The translations under genes and the position numbers were made by a program. A DNA stretch of 64,000 bases, from NCBI RefSeq assembly GCF_029784155.1, contig NC_073692.1, forward strand, positions 63,803,676-63,867,675. The letters run 5' to 3'. Positions 13,201 through 28,200 of the stretch are shown here, piece by piece. Within the stretch, counting starts at the first letter, position 1. Every line of letters begins with the position of its first letter. Source of the stretch: Uranotaenia lowii (Eukaryota; Arthropoda; Insecta; Diptera; Culicidae). The notes under the pieces were generated by a model. It ran no database searches. It was not told where the DNA came from and saw only the letters and a list, made by a program, of their open reading frames with translations.

Positions 13201-16200
13201 TTGAAAGGCTCTTGGTCTCACTAGTACAAAAACCAATACATTGGACAAAATAGGAACATTTTAAATAAGCTTAGATAATTTAAGAATTGCGACCGCAGAA
13301 TCCTTAAGTTCTAAAGAAACATTGGGAGGGAACCAAAAGATCGTACCCGAAGGACTAGGACAACTAAGTCCGACAAGAACTTCAAGTTTATCCATTTTCT
13401 TTGAAAATAAAAACCCACAAATTATGAAACTTCACTCTATAGTATATACACCCAAATTCGAATTTTTTCAATGTCACTAAAACAGCTGAAAAAGTTTAAA
13501 ATCATTTTGAAAAAAGTTAACAATTCGTAATAAATTAACAGAAATAAAAAATTTTAATCAAAATTGTTATATGTGAGAAATCTATGAATTCAAATAAAAA
13601 ACCAGCACATGTTCAACGAAAAGTTGAAAGAATATACTTGAAATTGAGTTAAGATATACATTTGCAGAAATTTTATTTCATGAAAGAGCCATGTAATTAA
13701 AAATTAGTAGATCCTCATGGAAAAAAGACAAAATAATGGTAGAAAATTGAAAATAGATAAACGATAAAATGTTGACAGAAGATTGACAATGACTCAAAGA
13801 AGCTTAGCGAAAAATTGACTCAAGATTCAAGATAATAACACAAAAAGGCTAAAAAAATTTACGCGACTAATCTTCAAGATAGAATAAAAATTTTCAAATT
13901 TATAATAAACTCAAAGAGAATTTGCCTTCAAAAATAAAACATTTCCAAAGAGATTCACTGCAGACTTTATTGAATGATTTCCATATCAATCATAAGAAAG
14001 ATTTACTAGAAAAAATGAGGTTCAAAAAGGAAGAAATTTTTTAAAAAATATTCACAAATGATTTAACATGACAACTTCTTTAAAAAATAACAGATCCAAG
14101 AAACACCTCAGACATTTCTTGGAACACTGTAGAAAATATATCAGTCAACCTCTAAAAAGGTACAGAAATTACTGAAAGTTATCAAAAACTTCGAATAGGT
14201 TTTGAAATCTTCAATTGATATCTTTGTATATCTATCAATTTTTCAAATGATTCCAAAATGTCTAGAAATAAAGGAACTTAGAATGGAAAAATCTGATATT
14301 CTCGATTCAATTGAGTCACTTTTCACAAGTTTACCTTCCATTCAATACAAACAAGAGCATTAACAGCATGGAAGTTTACTGCTATGTGATAAAGTGCACT
14401 GTACAGATTATGATTGATTTTGTTTAATTAAGTTATAATATTTAAACAAATTCGAGCTTTAAAAGTCATAAAACTTCAAATTTTGATTAAACATGTTGTA
14501 AAAGTGTCTCTTTAGGAAATATTTTAGGTAATAAATTTTCTTAACACGAATGCCAAAAGTTGGTAAAGTGTCCCAAATGAACAAAAAATAAATAAATATT
14601 TTTTAAGGCGAAAAACGATTTTTGTTTAAATTCAAATTTTAATCCAAATTATGTTTAAGCGTAATATATCAAAGCAAAACAAAACAATAATCTTCATTTT
14701 CTGAATCTGAGCCATTCTCCCAATTTAGGTCGTGTGAATTCCCACAGGACTCGAAAGGAAAGAAAGGAGAAAAATTGTTAATAAAAAATAGTCTAAGGAA
14801 ATTATTTTTTTTTTAAATAGTGACTTTAGTGACCAAATTTCGAAAAAAGTAACTTGTGAGTGACCAGCCTGAAAAAAAGTGACAAAGTTACTAAAAAGTG
14901 ACCAACTTCTAGCCCTGTTTGAAGTTTTCAATTCTGCTAAAGAATAGAGTTTAAGAAATTCGGATCTGAAAATGGAACAAAAACTCAGGAAGCTTTCTAT
15001 AGCTATGGTCATTTAGAGTACGGGCTCTTCATTTCGGTAATAACTACATTCCTAGTTCAGATATGCAAAGTTTTGGCAGCGTTTTTTTGGTATTGAAAAG
15101 GACTACCTTGCCAATTTTTTCAGATATCTGAATTTACGTGTTTTTGAAAAACTTACGATGAAAAAGGCCATGGTAAAAATATTTTTGCACAATCACCTCG
15201 GAAATCTTTCATTGTCGACTTGAAAACTCATGAACTGTTGTTTTTTTTTGAAATTTTTTTTTTACCCAAATAGATAAGAAGTATCAGGACCCTCAAGTTT
15301 TTCGATCAAACAAATAGTTTTTAAAATTCACGCGTTTGTAACTGCCCGAATCATAGCCTTAATAATGTGTTTTTTTCATAATTGGAATATAATTATTTTT
15401 ATGCATATAAGTTTCAAATATTATGGATACAAATTTGAATCACACGTAAAACCAAATTTGAATAACAATTTCAAAAAGGGATGAATCATCCGCGAGAATA
15501 ATAATCCGCAAAAAAAAAGAAACAATATCTAATTTCGAAATACCTTTTCAATTCTGTTTTCTAATGATGATTAAACTAAAAATCAAAAATCCTAAACTAG
15601 ATGTATAGTACAAAGTACGAAAACAGAAATAGGTACAATTTAGATTTTGATAATGGGGAACAAGAACCGTAAAATGAGTTGAATCTATTAAAATTTAGTA
15701 TTCAGAAATCAATTTTTATCATCAAGTAAGAAAATTTTGGAAATCTTTAGCAGAATTCTGAACATGGAATAAGTTTTCGAGGTTTTGGCATAAGTTCTGA
15801 GTAAAGATTACTAATCTTGAAAAACCTCACTCAATCATCAAAATTTGATTAAGAATTCAAAAACTTGAGTACACAGTATAACACCTCGCTTGCTTTTGCT
15901 GGACCTCAATAGGGGGACGTAGCCTAAGAATATAGTGACTTGTATTCAGGCAAAACAAAAAAAAAATCATTGAATAATACTCTAAGGGGAGCAAAGAGTT
16001 AAAAAAAACAAATAAAATAAGCAAAAAGATTGTGTCTATATTGTATCATTTTCCAAGCATAAGCGTTTTCTTGTCAAAAAAAAATTTTTTTTTTGTTTGA
16101 AAAACTCTGCAAAATAAAAAAACTCAAATTTTGGTAAAAAATATTTGAAAATGCAAAAAACAGTACGAAGGAAAAGGTACGATGACGGATAGCTTTGGTT

Positions 16201-19200
16201 GAAGGTCTCATTTGAAACCAACCAAAGAGAAGATGAAGTTCAATCTGTTCCAAGGGCCTAATGAAGATGATGAAGGTTACATAAATGTGTATATAGTGAG
16301 GTAAAAATGAGAATTTTGAGTAAAATAAAAGTTTAATACAACTAAGTGTCTTTTTAACTGACTTTGAGTTAAATCATGCATTTCTATGACAAAACCATGT
16401 TCAATATGTCTTTATGAATTTTCACCTAATCGTACAAAACTTTTAAATTTTATCTAAGCTTAAAGGTTGCAAATGATTTTCAATTCAAATTTCCTTCTAA
16501 ATACGAATGGATATTTACGACTCGAAAAATGGGCCAGATTCCACATTTCCAAAAAAAATAAAATCAAAGAAAATTAAACACAGGAAAATCACAGACAGTC
16601 TGTGGAAAAATTATTGACCGAAACAAAAATTTGCTAAAAAAGAACCTCTCCACCGCCAACAATTTCAATGCAGTGATGAATAATCACCGGAAGCTGAAAG
16701 CAAGCAAAAGCAATATCGGTTTGGATTAATTTTGTCTGAAAAATGTGCAAGCTAAGCTACAGGGTGTCGTATTTAGAGTGTTGAAAAAGCTCCCCTTCTA
16801 GGGTGTCGGTGCAGGTTTTTTTAGTCACTAATGAACTGTTCGCCGTCAAAAACGAACCTTTGGACGATATAGGAACAAAAAAGACTTCGAAGAAATGGAC
16901 AGTCAAAATGTGATTAGAAAGCAACATAAACCGGGACAATATTTAACCGTTGGACCCACTTGTAGTTCCAACCGGGGACGACGACGACGACGACGTTGAC
17001 GACAGAAACGCTTTGATTTGATCGCTTGGTTAGGAACGGATGCGCCAGTAAAAACATTCCACAGGATTATACCATTGATAGATCCACCACGAGGTTTTAG
17101 TTTTCATAAATGAGTGTAATTTGGTGAAACAGAGAGTACTATACCAGGCCAAGAGAAGGAAAGTTTGGCTGAAGAAAAGAAGAAATGTGTTTCATCATTA
17201 CCAGCTGCTCTGTTCTCCGAAATTCGGCGCCACAGACTCGGTCTTCGAGGGGTATCTAGAGAATGGAAACAACAACAGAGGCACAGGAGTTCAAATAAGT
17301 TTGCTTTAAAAAAATTGTATAACAGTGTTTTAAATCAAATTCAAATCAAGCCTTAAGCGTGGTTTAAGCTAGTGTAGTGTTTTAAATGTGTTTTGTTGTA
17401 TATGATCGGCGAAAAGTCAGCGTGCCGCTCTTATTGCATATGGGTGAGGATTTTCGGATTTTTCCTTATTTAAATCTGTTTAAATAGAACGGATTATCTT
17501 ACAGAATTGTTACATAAACGACCGGTTTTTTTTGTATTGAAATCGAAATATATTTTTAACGGTTATTTACAGAAACTTCGAGGTGGATACATACCTTTCC
17601 GAGGGATTGCAATTTTTAGGTAGAATATATCGGCATCACATGTATTTATTTACACAACGGCGAGAGATATTTACAGGAGATGTAGATGATATAAAGCAGT
17701 GAGTGAACACAGAAAATTGTACAGTTTATAATTACACTCATGATGAGAGAGCGGAGATCGGGACGCTGCGGATCGTATTGAGTCACGAAGGCCAGCTTCT
17801 CCGACTGGACCCCAGAAACTTTTACCGCGTGAGCGTTTGCGTGTTACTCCCGTCGTAGTTACATCGTCGTAGCGAGTCATGTCGTCATCGACGAAAAGAG
17901 ATACCAGGAAGCTGGACCTTCGACGACTTGGATCTACCGTGAGTTCATCTGGCGCAACGGAAGTACCCATACTAGATTGACGTCTATGTTGATGTCGAGT
18001 GAAGGATCGCGGAGATCTTGGGGAGCGAGGGGACATAACTTGATCCGGTGTATCCTAGAATAAAATCTTGCGTGGTTAGAACTAACAACAACTGTTGCCT
18101 TTCAAAAATGATCAATTACTTCGGCTGGCGTGAGGTTACTGGTCGGCCTTCCCAATCTAGGACTAACCGTAAGTTCATTCGGATTGGGCCAGGATACGGC
18201 ATTCAAACTTGATTGTCTACGGTGCTGACGAGTTTGCATAGCGGTTTTCGTGATCGGCATAAGGGTATTTGTTTGCTGAGCAGGTTGTTCCTTCTACAAT
18301 TTGATGAGTTTCAAAGTTCGTTCCCAGAAGTTTCTGTTTAGCATGTGATTTGGATATACTAACCTCACAAGGTGGCGGTGAGAATACCGGGAAGGTATCA
18401 TCAGGACTGCATACTCTCGCTAGCATTTCATTCGGTGATTCAAACGACATGCGCTGGGGATCTAGGTAAGCTTCGAGTGATACAGTCATTAGTGCTGAGC
18501 TTGGTGAAGGTGCCTAAAATGGTTGTAAACCAGTTGTTTATGGTATGTGGGATTTCCAATAGTTTTGACATGTGGCTACTATTGCTAACCTGAGTGTGAT
18601 AAGATCCCCGTCCAACGGTCAATCCTCCGTTGTCCGATGGAATCTCTGAAATGCCTTCGCCTTCAATTATCATAGAACCACCGGCAATTTCATCTTCGAT
18701 CGGAGTATGATATCCTGCATATGATGACAAACTATGAGTGCGTGCTATGCATGCATCCCCTTCAAGATCTGGCCGCGAAATGGACCGAACAGAATGAAAA
18801 TAGAAACAGAAGGTCTTTCTCGTTAGTGATGTTTTGATGTGCTCCATTCTACTCTATCAAAACTCTACCTCTACCGTGTTCTGAAGGCATCTTTCTACGC
18901 AGGTGATCTCTAGATTCTTCTATGTCGAAGCATAATCGAACGGAAAACTTTGTACTTACATCCCACAAATTAAAAATAATACTTACATGTTGGTACAAAA
19001 AATACTAAACCGAACGAACGAAAGTATTTCTAATTTCACTATAATTCGTCTTCGCGGAACATAATTTCACAGACAAAGAAAGAAGTCGGCCTATTCTACT
19101 GATAAACATACCTTTAGCATGAGTGCTTGGTTCATGAACTGGTTCCAAAATTTTCTGCTGGGTAGCCTTGATACGATCCATCTTCATTTTGATTTTCTGC

Positions 19201-22200
19201 AAAATCTGACTCTCTCGCTCGGCCTCTAGTTTGACCTCCTTAATACGAAGTTCTTCGATAAGCTCTGCCCCTCTGTTAATGAAAAAACTATTAAATCTGA
19301 AATATTATTGAAAAATAACTTCAATAGTACCTCGAAGCTAAAATTGTGCTCGCTTTCGTTTCGTTGATAATGTGGCAGAAATAATGACTAGCGAAAATCC
19401 GACGTTGCAAAAGCAAAAAGGCAAAACACACTCCGTCCCAGAACAAGCCAGAATCATCATAAGGGACGTTGCACTGGGAAAGATCCGGTGCCGGTGGTTG
19501 AACCGGATCCGGTATCACATCTCCATTTTCCCTTGCCGATAGACAAGAGATCCCTAGTAGCTGAACCAACCAACAGGTACTCTCGGTGAGTTGCTGCAGA
19601 TACAGGCAACCAACTAGCTGCAGCAATGTTTTCGTTGTTATAACGAATACATTGTAAGCGATAAGAACATTCCATCTGCAAAAAAAATGTTTTTATTAAA
19701 TTAAAGCTACTTTGAATGCAGTTAATAGACCTACGTTTTCAGAATAGACTTAATCGGTCTCAGGTAGAAATCGGTTCCTTGCCACAAAAATGTGAAAGCC
19801 CCTATCAGATATCCTATCGAAAAAAGGGTCACTCGACTGGAGCCGGTCCAAAACACAATTGCCAGAGTGAACCAGAAAAACACGAGGAAAACTCCTCGCT
19901 TTACCACATCCAGCCAGTTCCGAACTTTGGCTATGAAATCGGGAGTAGGATTGATAAACGGAACCGTCCCAAGTTTGTCGATATCTTCCAAGGCAGATTT
20001 ATTACTGCCACCGCCAAAGTCATCCGGACAAGATGCGTACCTCATCTCGATCCGGAAGACCAATGTCTGACGACACAAAAACATCAGTAGCAGGAAATCG
20101 GCTACCATTTTCGAAGCTTGCTCCCGAAACTCAGCCGTATTCTCCGGAAGCATGGCCCATTTTCTGAACCTGTCTAAGAAGGCGATATCCCATGGATAAT
20201 CAACACAAAGGATTGGAGGCAGCCCAATAAAGATCACGTATTGGAAGGGGATTATCACCACAACAAACCAGGTTATGACACGCCATATCCTACGCAACCC
20301 TTCCCTCGTCATATGAAACAAGAAACATATCCAAATTGCGTAGAAACAGGAAAAGATGTCCATCCTCCACGCCGTCACGATAATCAAAGCTACTAGTGAG
20401 ATTTCTACACCGAATTTATAGTAACCATAGTTGAACAGGTACTTGATCATACGGGGGATGTCCTTGTCCGCATCCGCCCGGGTGATATTTGGGAACATCA
20501 GATGCGGAGTTCTCGGTGATTGTCCAAGTCGTAGCCGTCGAATGGTTTGACGCAGCACGACAACCGCATGGATCGTAACCACTATGATGTAGATCAGATA
20601 AGGTCGCAAAAGATCCGCTAAGCTGTTAACCCCCGAGGTTTTCTGGAATCCAAACCACTTGGCATTATTCATATCCCAATGGGTCTCGTTGACGTCGATG
20701 TTGGGACACGTGCTCTCATAGTTCGATTCATTGATATAATCCACTTGATAGATCATAGTGGTAATGAGCAAAATCGCAGAAATGAGCGACATTATTCGCG
20801 TAATGAGAACCAACGAACCGGTATGAGATTTCACCGCGAATACCGTCATGAGCACATACATCAGATGTATAAAACTTATCGTTTCCACGCTCAGTGAGAA
20901 CGCTACGATGAGGATGATCTTCAGCAAATGAATTTCGGCAAACAACCAAAACAGCTCCGCCAGTTTGGATACGATGTTAAACATCTTCTGAGCTACACCC
21001 TTGATTTCTTGCTTCGAAAGCTTCCGGAAACGCAGATCCTCGAGAATTTCCGAAGTGTTGTCCGCGATCACTCTCTCCTGGATTTCTTCCTTATTGGATC
21101 CTTTCAACCGGGACGTTTCCTCCGAGTTTTCGGGATCCCTTTCCAAGGGTGGAGCATCCGTTGCACTGCTATGCTTTTTCCGCTTGGAAAATGTACCGTA
21201 CGCTGAACTGGTTTCCGATATCACTGGGATGTCGCTTTCTTGACTGAAAAATGGAAGATAGAATGATGGAATCTGCCAGTTTTTTAGTCGTTTGGAATAA
21301 ATACTCACATAACTGGTATTTCTGAGATTTCGAGGAATTTCTTATGACAATAGTGAAGCTGAATCACGGTGATGATGACTATCATGGTTGGATTGAGGAG
21401 ATGCAGGAAAAGTTGCTTCGTTTCGTATAGCTCCAGACCGATATCTTTTTGTCTGAATTTTAACCAAATGAAAAAAAATTGTCAACTTTTTTTATATTAA
21501 TCAAACAAACAAACGAGCGACTTACAATGTATCGGAAATCTTGAGATATTCCCTCCAATAGAGAGGGAACTGATCGAACTGGTAGGTATAGACTAACACT
21601 AGGATGGACATGGAGTACACGATGACGGTCAGCCAGAATGCGTACATCATCTTGCGCCAGACTTTGAATGAGAACTGAAACCAAGAGAATTTTCGTTAAC
21701 ATTTATGCGTTATTCAATAGTAACCCTTGAGCAAGGACCCATACATTTAGTGGACAAGGTGCCCAAAACTAGTAAAGATATTGAGGAGGCTCAATCCCCA
21801 AGAAATGTAGATGGTCTGAGTGAACGGGAGATAGTAATAAATATGATAGTGGCAGTAAATATGGATGAGCAAATTTTTATGAATGGGCTCGATACTGATA
21901 AGGCCAGATAGGAAGAAACAGCTCAGATGATGATTGCGCAAGAGGTAATCGAAGTTTGACTGAAGTCTTGTAAAGAGTAAAGTGAGTTCAGTGACATAGG
22001 ACGCCAAGTCCCCCTAAAAATTGGATACAAAGAAAATCAACGAAAAGACACCGGTAGCACCTGAAAGGCCGCCGCGTCAAACCCGAGAGAGACGACGCTA
22101 TGATCAAGATCAGCGAAAAATGTCATCTACAGTTGTTTCGTGAAATGTGAGAGAGGATCCCGCAGCACGAATACACTGCACCTACGAATTCGACTGCGGA

Positions 22201-25200
22201 AAAGGTTAAGTCTTATCTCTGCAGATTCCGTTGATAGGGAATGTCGAATTTGCGATGCAGAATGCTCTCGGGTAGAGAAGCTCTACTTCGCCACTCGAGT
22301 AGGGGTTCATCTGATTCGTCTTCGTAAAAGTCTCTAACGTGTGCTCCTGTGACATGCACAAGTCTATGATAAGCTGCTTTCAATCGGCTTAAGAAGAGCG
22401 AGAAAGCCCAGTGCTGCCAGATTTATGGAAAACCGAATCACGATTGGGATAGATTGCTCGTTCGGAGGGAGAACTTTCGAGTCGAGTGCCCCCGATCCTC
22501 AGGAAATCATATAAAGATAAGACTTTTCCTACTACGTATAGGGATTTGCTAGGCACGTCGCGTGCGTTGTTTAGGATACCCCACCGTCGCTGAGTACCTG
22601 CGTGAAGAACGCCATCTGTCTGTCGGAGGCTGCGTATAACTTTTCCGCAGTCGAACTCGTAGGGAGAATTCGCGAAATGCTCTCAGGTAGAGTGGCTTCA
22701 CGTTTTCGGCGGGTGAGTCACCGTACGACCGAACGCGTGCTGTGACAGGCGCGAGTCTAGGATAAGCTGCTCATGATCGCCACACGGAAGGGCACAGGAG
22801 AGGGCCTCGAGCCATCACAAGCAGAGCCCAGACCTCAAGCCAAGAGGAAGTCAAGTCTAGAATCATGACAGAAGAGGCTGAGAAGTATACTGGAGGTGAT
22901 TCGTAAACAAATATACTATTTCAAGCAGTTATGCCGTGACGCCAACTGACTGTCCATGGGGTGATGCCTATCGGATAGTCTTGGGCAGAACTAAAAGTGG
23001 GGGTGCACCACCTGAAACGTGCCCTGAAAAACTTAGAGTCATTATCAATGAGTTGTTCCCACAGCACGATGTTATACGCTGGCCAACAGTCCCGTATGAC
23101 TGGGACACCAGCGCCGAAGGGCGTATAACGGTGGAAGAACTTCGCGAGATCGCCAAGTCTCTTCAACTGAGGAACGGCATTCCGAACGTCGCAGTGAAGG
23201 CCGCGATTATGGAGTTCCCCGATATGTTCCGGACATCGTTGCAACGATACGTGACGGAACGGGTGTTCCCTGACAAGTGGAAACCGCAGAATCTGGTCCT
23301 TCTGCCAAAACCGGGTAAGCGTCCAGGAGACCCATCAGCGTATCGGCCGATCTGTCTACTGGATACAGCGGGTAAGGTCCTGGAGAAGGTGATTCAGAAC
23401 CGACTTCAGAGATACACTGAAAGCGAGGGCGGACTCTCGGGAAAACAGTTTGGTTTCCGTAGAGGATGCAGTACTGTAGATGCCATCCACTCGGTCATCG
23501 AGGTAGCGGGCTGAGCCAGGTTGACCAAGAGGAGAGGGCTACGCTTTTGCGCGGTGGTCACTGTGGATGTGAAGAACGCCTTCAACGCCGGCGAGGGTTT
23601 ACGAACATAAGAGGTCTCGGCGGGTGTTCCACAAGGGTCAATACTTGGCCCGGTTCTGTGGAACATCGCTTACGACGAACTCCTACGAACGAGTCTCCCA
23701 AAGGGAGCTGAACTCGTAGGATTTGCGGATGATGTACCCAAACAGGTACCATTGCCGTTGGACCGTGCAATATCGTGTCCAAACGCGCAATAAAGTACCT
23801 AGGGGTGATGATAGACGACAGGCTCAGCTTTACGAGCCATGTCGATTACGTGTGCAAGAGAGCGGCAATGGCCACGGCCGCACTCACACGGATGATGCCG
23901 AACTCCTCGGCCATCCGAAGTAGCAAAAAAAAGGATCCTGGCAAGTGTGACCACATCGATTTTGCGGTACGGAGCAGCAGCCTGGAGGCAGGCCCTGGGA
24001 AGACACTGTAACCTGCAGCGACTTAGCAGCGTTTAGCGGCTGATGAACCTGCGGGTTATCAGAGGATACCGGACCATGTCGTCCTAAGCCGCCTGTGTAG
24101 TAGCGGGTGTCATGCCCATCTTGGTTTTGCTCGAGGAGGATGTCTATTGCTACGACAACAAAGACACGCCCACTGTACGAGATCTCGCCAATGAGGATTC
24201 GATGTCCAACTGGCAGCAGCTGTGGGACAGCTCAACTAGAGGAAGGTGGACCCATCGTCTGATCCCGCACATCGGGAGCTGGATCGGAAGAAGACCGGTT
24301 TGGACATGTGGCTTCGCCATATTGCCCAGATTGTGGAGACGAAGAGGAAACACCCGAGGATGTGGTGTTTGTCTGTCCGAGGTTTGCGGCGGTACATACT
24401 TCCATATTTACCGCCTGTGGGCCCGATACGACAGCAGACAACGTTGTACAGAGGATGTGTGCGGATTCCAGGTCAGGCCTCAAACCTTCAGGCGGAGAGG
24501 TTTTTTTTAAAAAAAAAAAAAACGAACACACACATATAGGATCTCAGTAAAACTTCATGTTTCTTTGAAGAGATCTAACTTACTTAACTCTAAGGCGTAC
24601 ATCTTTCAAGGATATTATGGCTAGCATCTTACAAATGTTAAAACCACCAGACCACAGAAAGAGCACTATATGTGACGTGATCGGGATTCGATCTCATGGA
24701 CTCTGGCTTAGAAGACTGGAATGCTATCCTCTAGGCCACGACCGGCGGCAGGTTAATGTGGTCAACCCCGAGTCTTTATGATAAGGGGTCGGGTCTCGAG
24801 TCGTACGAGGAGGGATCAGGCCCCATATCAACAAGAGGAGGGGTACAACTGGTCACCTCGAGTCATTACGAGGAGAGGTCAGATTTCAAGTCGTTAGAGG
24901 AGAGATCAGGCCTTGAATCGTGCAGAGGAGAGGTAAACGTCGAGTCGATGCGAGGAGGGGTCGGATCTCAAGTCATTAGAGGAGGGGTCGGATCTCGAGT
25001 CATTAGAGGAGAGTTCAGGAGTCGAGTCGTAAGGATGAGAGGTTTTGCTGAAAGTGGTCTTGTTAATGAGTATTGCCTTGGAGCGCATCAGCGCGAATAG
25101 ACCTCCCACTATTGAAGCATGGTGTACTGAACAGTTCGAGGTGGGAACCAGGTCTGCGGCCCCAGGTGGAGTTTAGGGAGTGGGGGGTATACACGGAGTA

Positions 25201-28200
25201 TATCATGAGTCTTCCCATTGTACCCATGGACCCAGAGTAGCAAACTGGGGGGACGCAAAAAACAAGTGTACTATGGAGCATACTAACGCTTTCCATATCC
25301 ATGGAAGTGACCAGAAGTTTAGGATCGAGTACCGTGTTTACGTTCTCGTGACGTGGAAACCTTTTTGCATGTCGAACTCTTTTCGACTTACCTTTTCCGG
25401 CACTGCACTTCCTGATTACGTCGCAATCGGGAAGTTTCGTCTACTTGTGAGACTTTACTTATGTGCCTTCGGTCATGTTCTGCCAGAAGTACAAGCAGTT
25501 GGATCATACGGCCGCCTACAATTGCAACAGTCACGCTGCCTTAAGTGCGAGGAGTATCGCGCCGAGAAAAAATCAAGAGTTCTCTGAAAATTCGCTCTAA
25601 CAAATCGTAGAGACATGTTGTTCAATTCTTTGCCAGACTTTCAGAGTCCTCCGGGATTAATCCGTCTCCGAAGGACTTCCCTCCACTTTCTGGAAAGTCA
25701 AAACACCAGGCTTTCTTTCAGAATTCAGGCCCATCAGTAGATAACAGGAATGCAACAATTCCCAGAGAAACTGCATCTGATCCATCTTCTAATGATTTTC
25801 CCAGCTTTTCGGATGATGGTAAGATGAAATTCTCGGAAATTTTTGCATTTACCCTGGACTTTTTCAGCATACCAGGAGGACTATGATTAATAACATGTTT
25901 ATATCTCTTTTGAGAGAATTCTTGAAAAAGAAAGCCTTTACTATAACTCTCATGTATTGTGATGTGTTCGTTTTATGCGAAACTTGGCTTTCTCCAAACA
26001 TAGATTTCAACTTCCATAGACATAACATAATTCGCCTGGATCGAGATAGGCAAAGAGGGGGTGGCGTTCTTTTGGGGAATCAAGAAATGCTACTCTTTCT
26101 ATCGTATTCCACTACAACCATCTCCAGGTATTGAAGTCGTTTGTTGCCAAGCTAGAATAAAAAGTCAAGACCTTTGCCTAGCCCCGGTTTATACTCCAAC
26201 ATCTTCAAGCGTGAGCCGGAACCAATTGGTGAATATTATTTCACTTCTTCCAGAACCCCGACTGGCATTCCATAGCTGATCTACAGTCTTTTTCCGAAGC
26301 ATGTTTTTTTTGTTGTTTTTTTTAGACTGTAAATATGGAACCTATATTTTTATGTTTCATTACGAGGTTTCCAAAATTATTAATTTTGTAAAAATCGGTT
26401 TAGAAACAAGAAAGATACATTGGTTTTAGTCAGGAGTGTCAATTTGAAACTCCAGGAACTGTAACGGGTAAAAATTTTAAGGACAGGTGAGGGTTAAGTT
26501 TCATCTATAGCTGTGTTGCAAAGCACTGTGTTACAAATATTTTTGATTCGGGACTTTGGACTTCAGATTATTCCCGATTTCGTTTCCGTTTCGGTGTAAG
26601 CAAATTTAAAAAAAGGTTTTACCTGGAATGTGAGGACGAAGATGAGGAACAGGGCCATGTAAACGATCCGGAATCCAGTCATGCGTACCCCGGTCATACC
26701 GGACAAAAACAGCGTAATGGCCACCACCCAAATCCAAAATTTGATCAAAAACGAATTGATCAAAGTTCCGGTTCGGGTGATAAAAGCGGAGGACTTTTTC
26801 TCCAGTGGCCGCCCGGGGCCGGAACCAGCTGCCGTCGCAGCTCCAACCGTCACCTGCAACGGGGCCGCCATGTCCGCTATCGTGGAGGTACGCCGCTCCA
26901 TCTGCTTCTCCTGGATCATCTGCCGCAGCGAGATCCAGAACATGGTTGTGAACGAGGATTTGATAAGCAGCGGTAGACACGGGTAGTCGCGATACTTGAT
27001 GAACCCAATTTGGGCCAGATTTATTCCGGTGATCTGTTTGAAAGAAGAATACCGTGAGGAATTTTTCACAATTTTAAAGTTATTTTCATGAGTCTTACAT
27101 TAACGGAGGACGGCAGCTCATCGTCGGTGAGTTTCATTCCGTAAACGTACTGAGCCAGCAGTAACAGTTCGGCGTAAATGACTAGGAATGGACTGGAATT
27201 CAACATGTTCTTCCGTTGGTTTGGCATGATCCAAATGAGGTTGGCCCAGATCAAGAGCACGAATGTTAACCAGCTGTGGTACATGATGCTCCAAGTCTGC
27301 GTATACAAAAATCGTAATCAGTATTATTTACTTAGGGCTTTTAAATTTATCAAACCCCAACTTACCATCATTATGACATTGGTGAATATGTAGCTGTTTT
27401 TGTAGATGAAGTTGGCAACATTCCCGGTGGCCAGCATGATCTGCTCAAAAAAGCTGGACGAATCATCCTCTTCTGAAAATTTTTTACGACCTAATTTAGG
27501 TTCATGTTCATTTTTTGTCGAGAGGTTAGTTCAAAAATAAAATTATAATTCGAGAACACGGGGTGCGTGCATTTGCAATTTTCATTGACATCGGTTTTGC
27601 AGGTTTGGGTGGCCAATCAGTTGGTTGTTGTTGGTGAGTTAGAATTTATGTACATTCATATCAGAGTTGTAAGTTCAATCACACAATTTCACGATTAGTA
27701 TCAGCAAATATTTACAGGGTGGAGAAAATGTTCACAGCCGTGAGCAACAACCGAAAAGAACGAAAACGAAAGAGAAATAAAAATGTGTATAAGTAAAAAC
27801 AATGATTCCCAGGAATCTTGAACTGAAAGCCTTGAACGGGTAACTGGGGAACTGCGAATTGTCGCAGAATGGACTTACCGATGGCATGCATCGCGATCGA
27901 GTCTTGTGGGATTGCATTTTGCGCATCGGATGCGGAAGCATCTCGCACCCTTCGAGTTCCGCCACGCATCAGCTAGAATAAATTAAGAATGGTTTTTATC
28001 AATCAAATCATTTGAGTTACGCTGATTTTCAACATATACACTGTAATCTGACACAGATAAATTGTAAGCTATTTTTCATTCATTCAGAAGCACACTGAAA
28101 CACTCAGAGAAGAATGACAAAAAAGACGTAGAACATGTAGGAAAAATGAACGGTTAAAACAGGCGATAAATGAAGTATTAATCATACAAAATAAAATACG

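Noticed and set aside
17121..17356. Two overlapping plus-strand frames rich in Lys/Arg
   Set aside because: No family resemblance and no splice context; antisense to a Piezo intron.
19716..20090. Plus-strand frames opposite Piezo exon 13
   Set aside because: Antisense shadows of a strongly supported coding exon.
24756..25100. 114-codon frame
   Set aside because: Spans a 27-bp minisatellite; the period divisible by three keeps it open.
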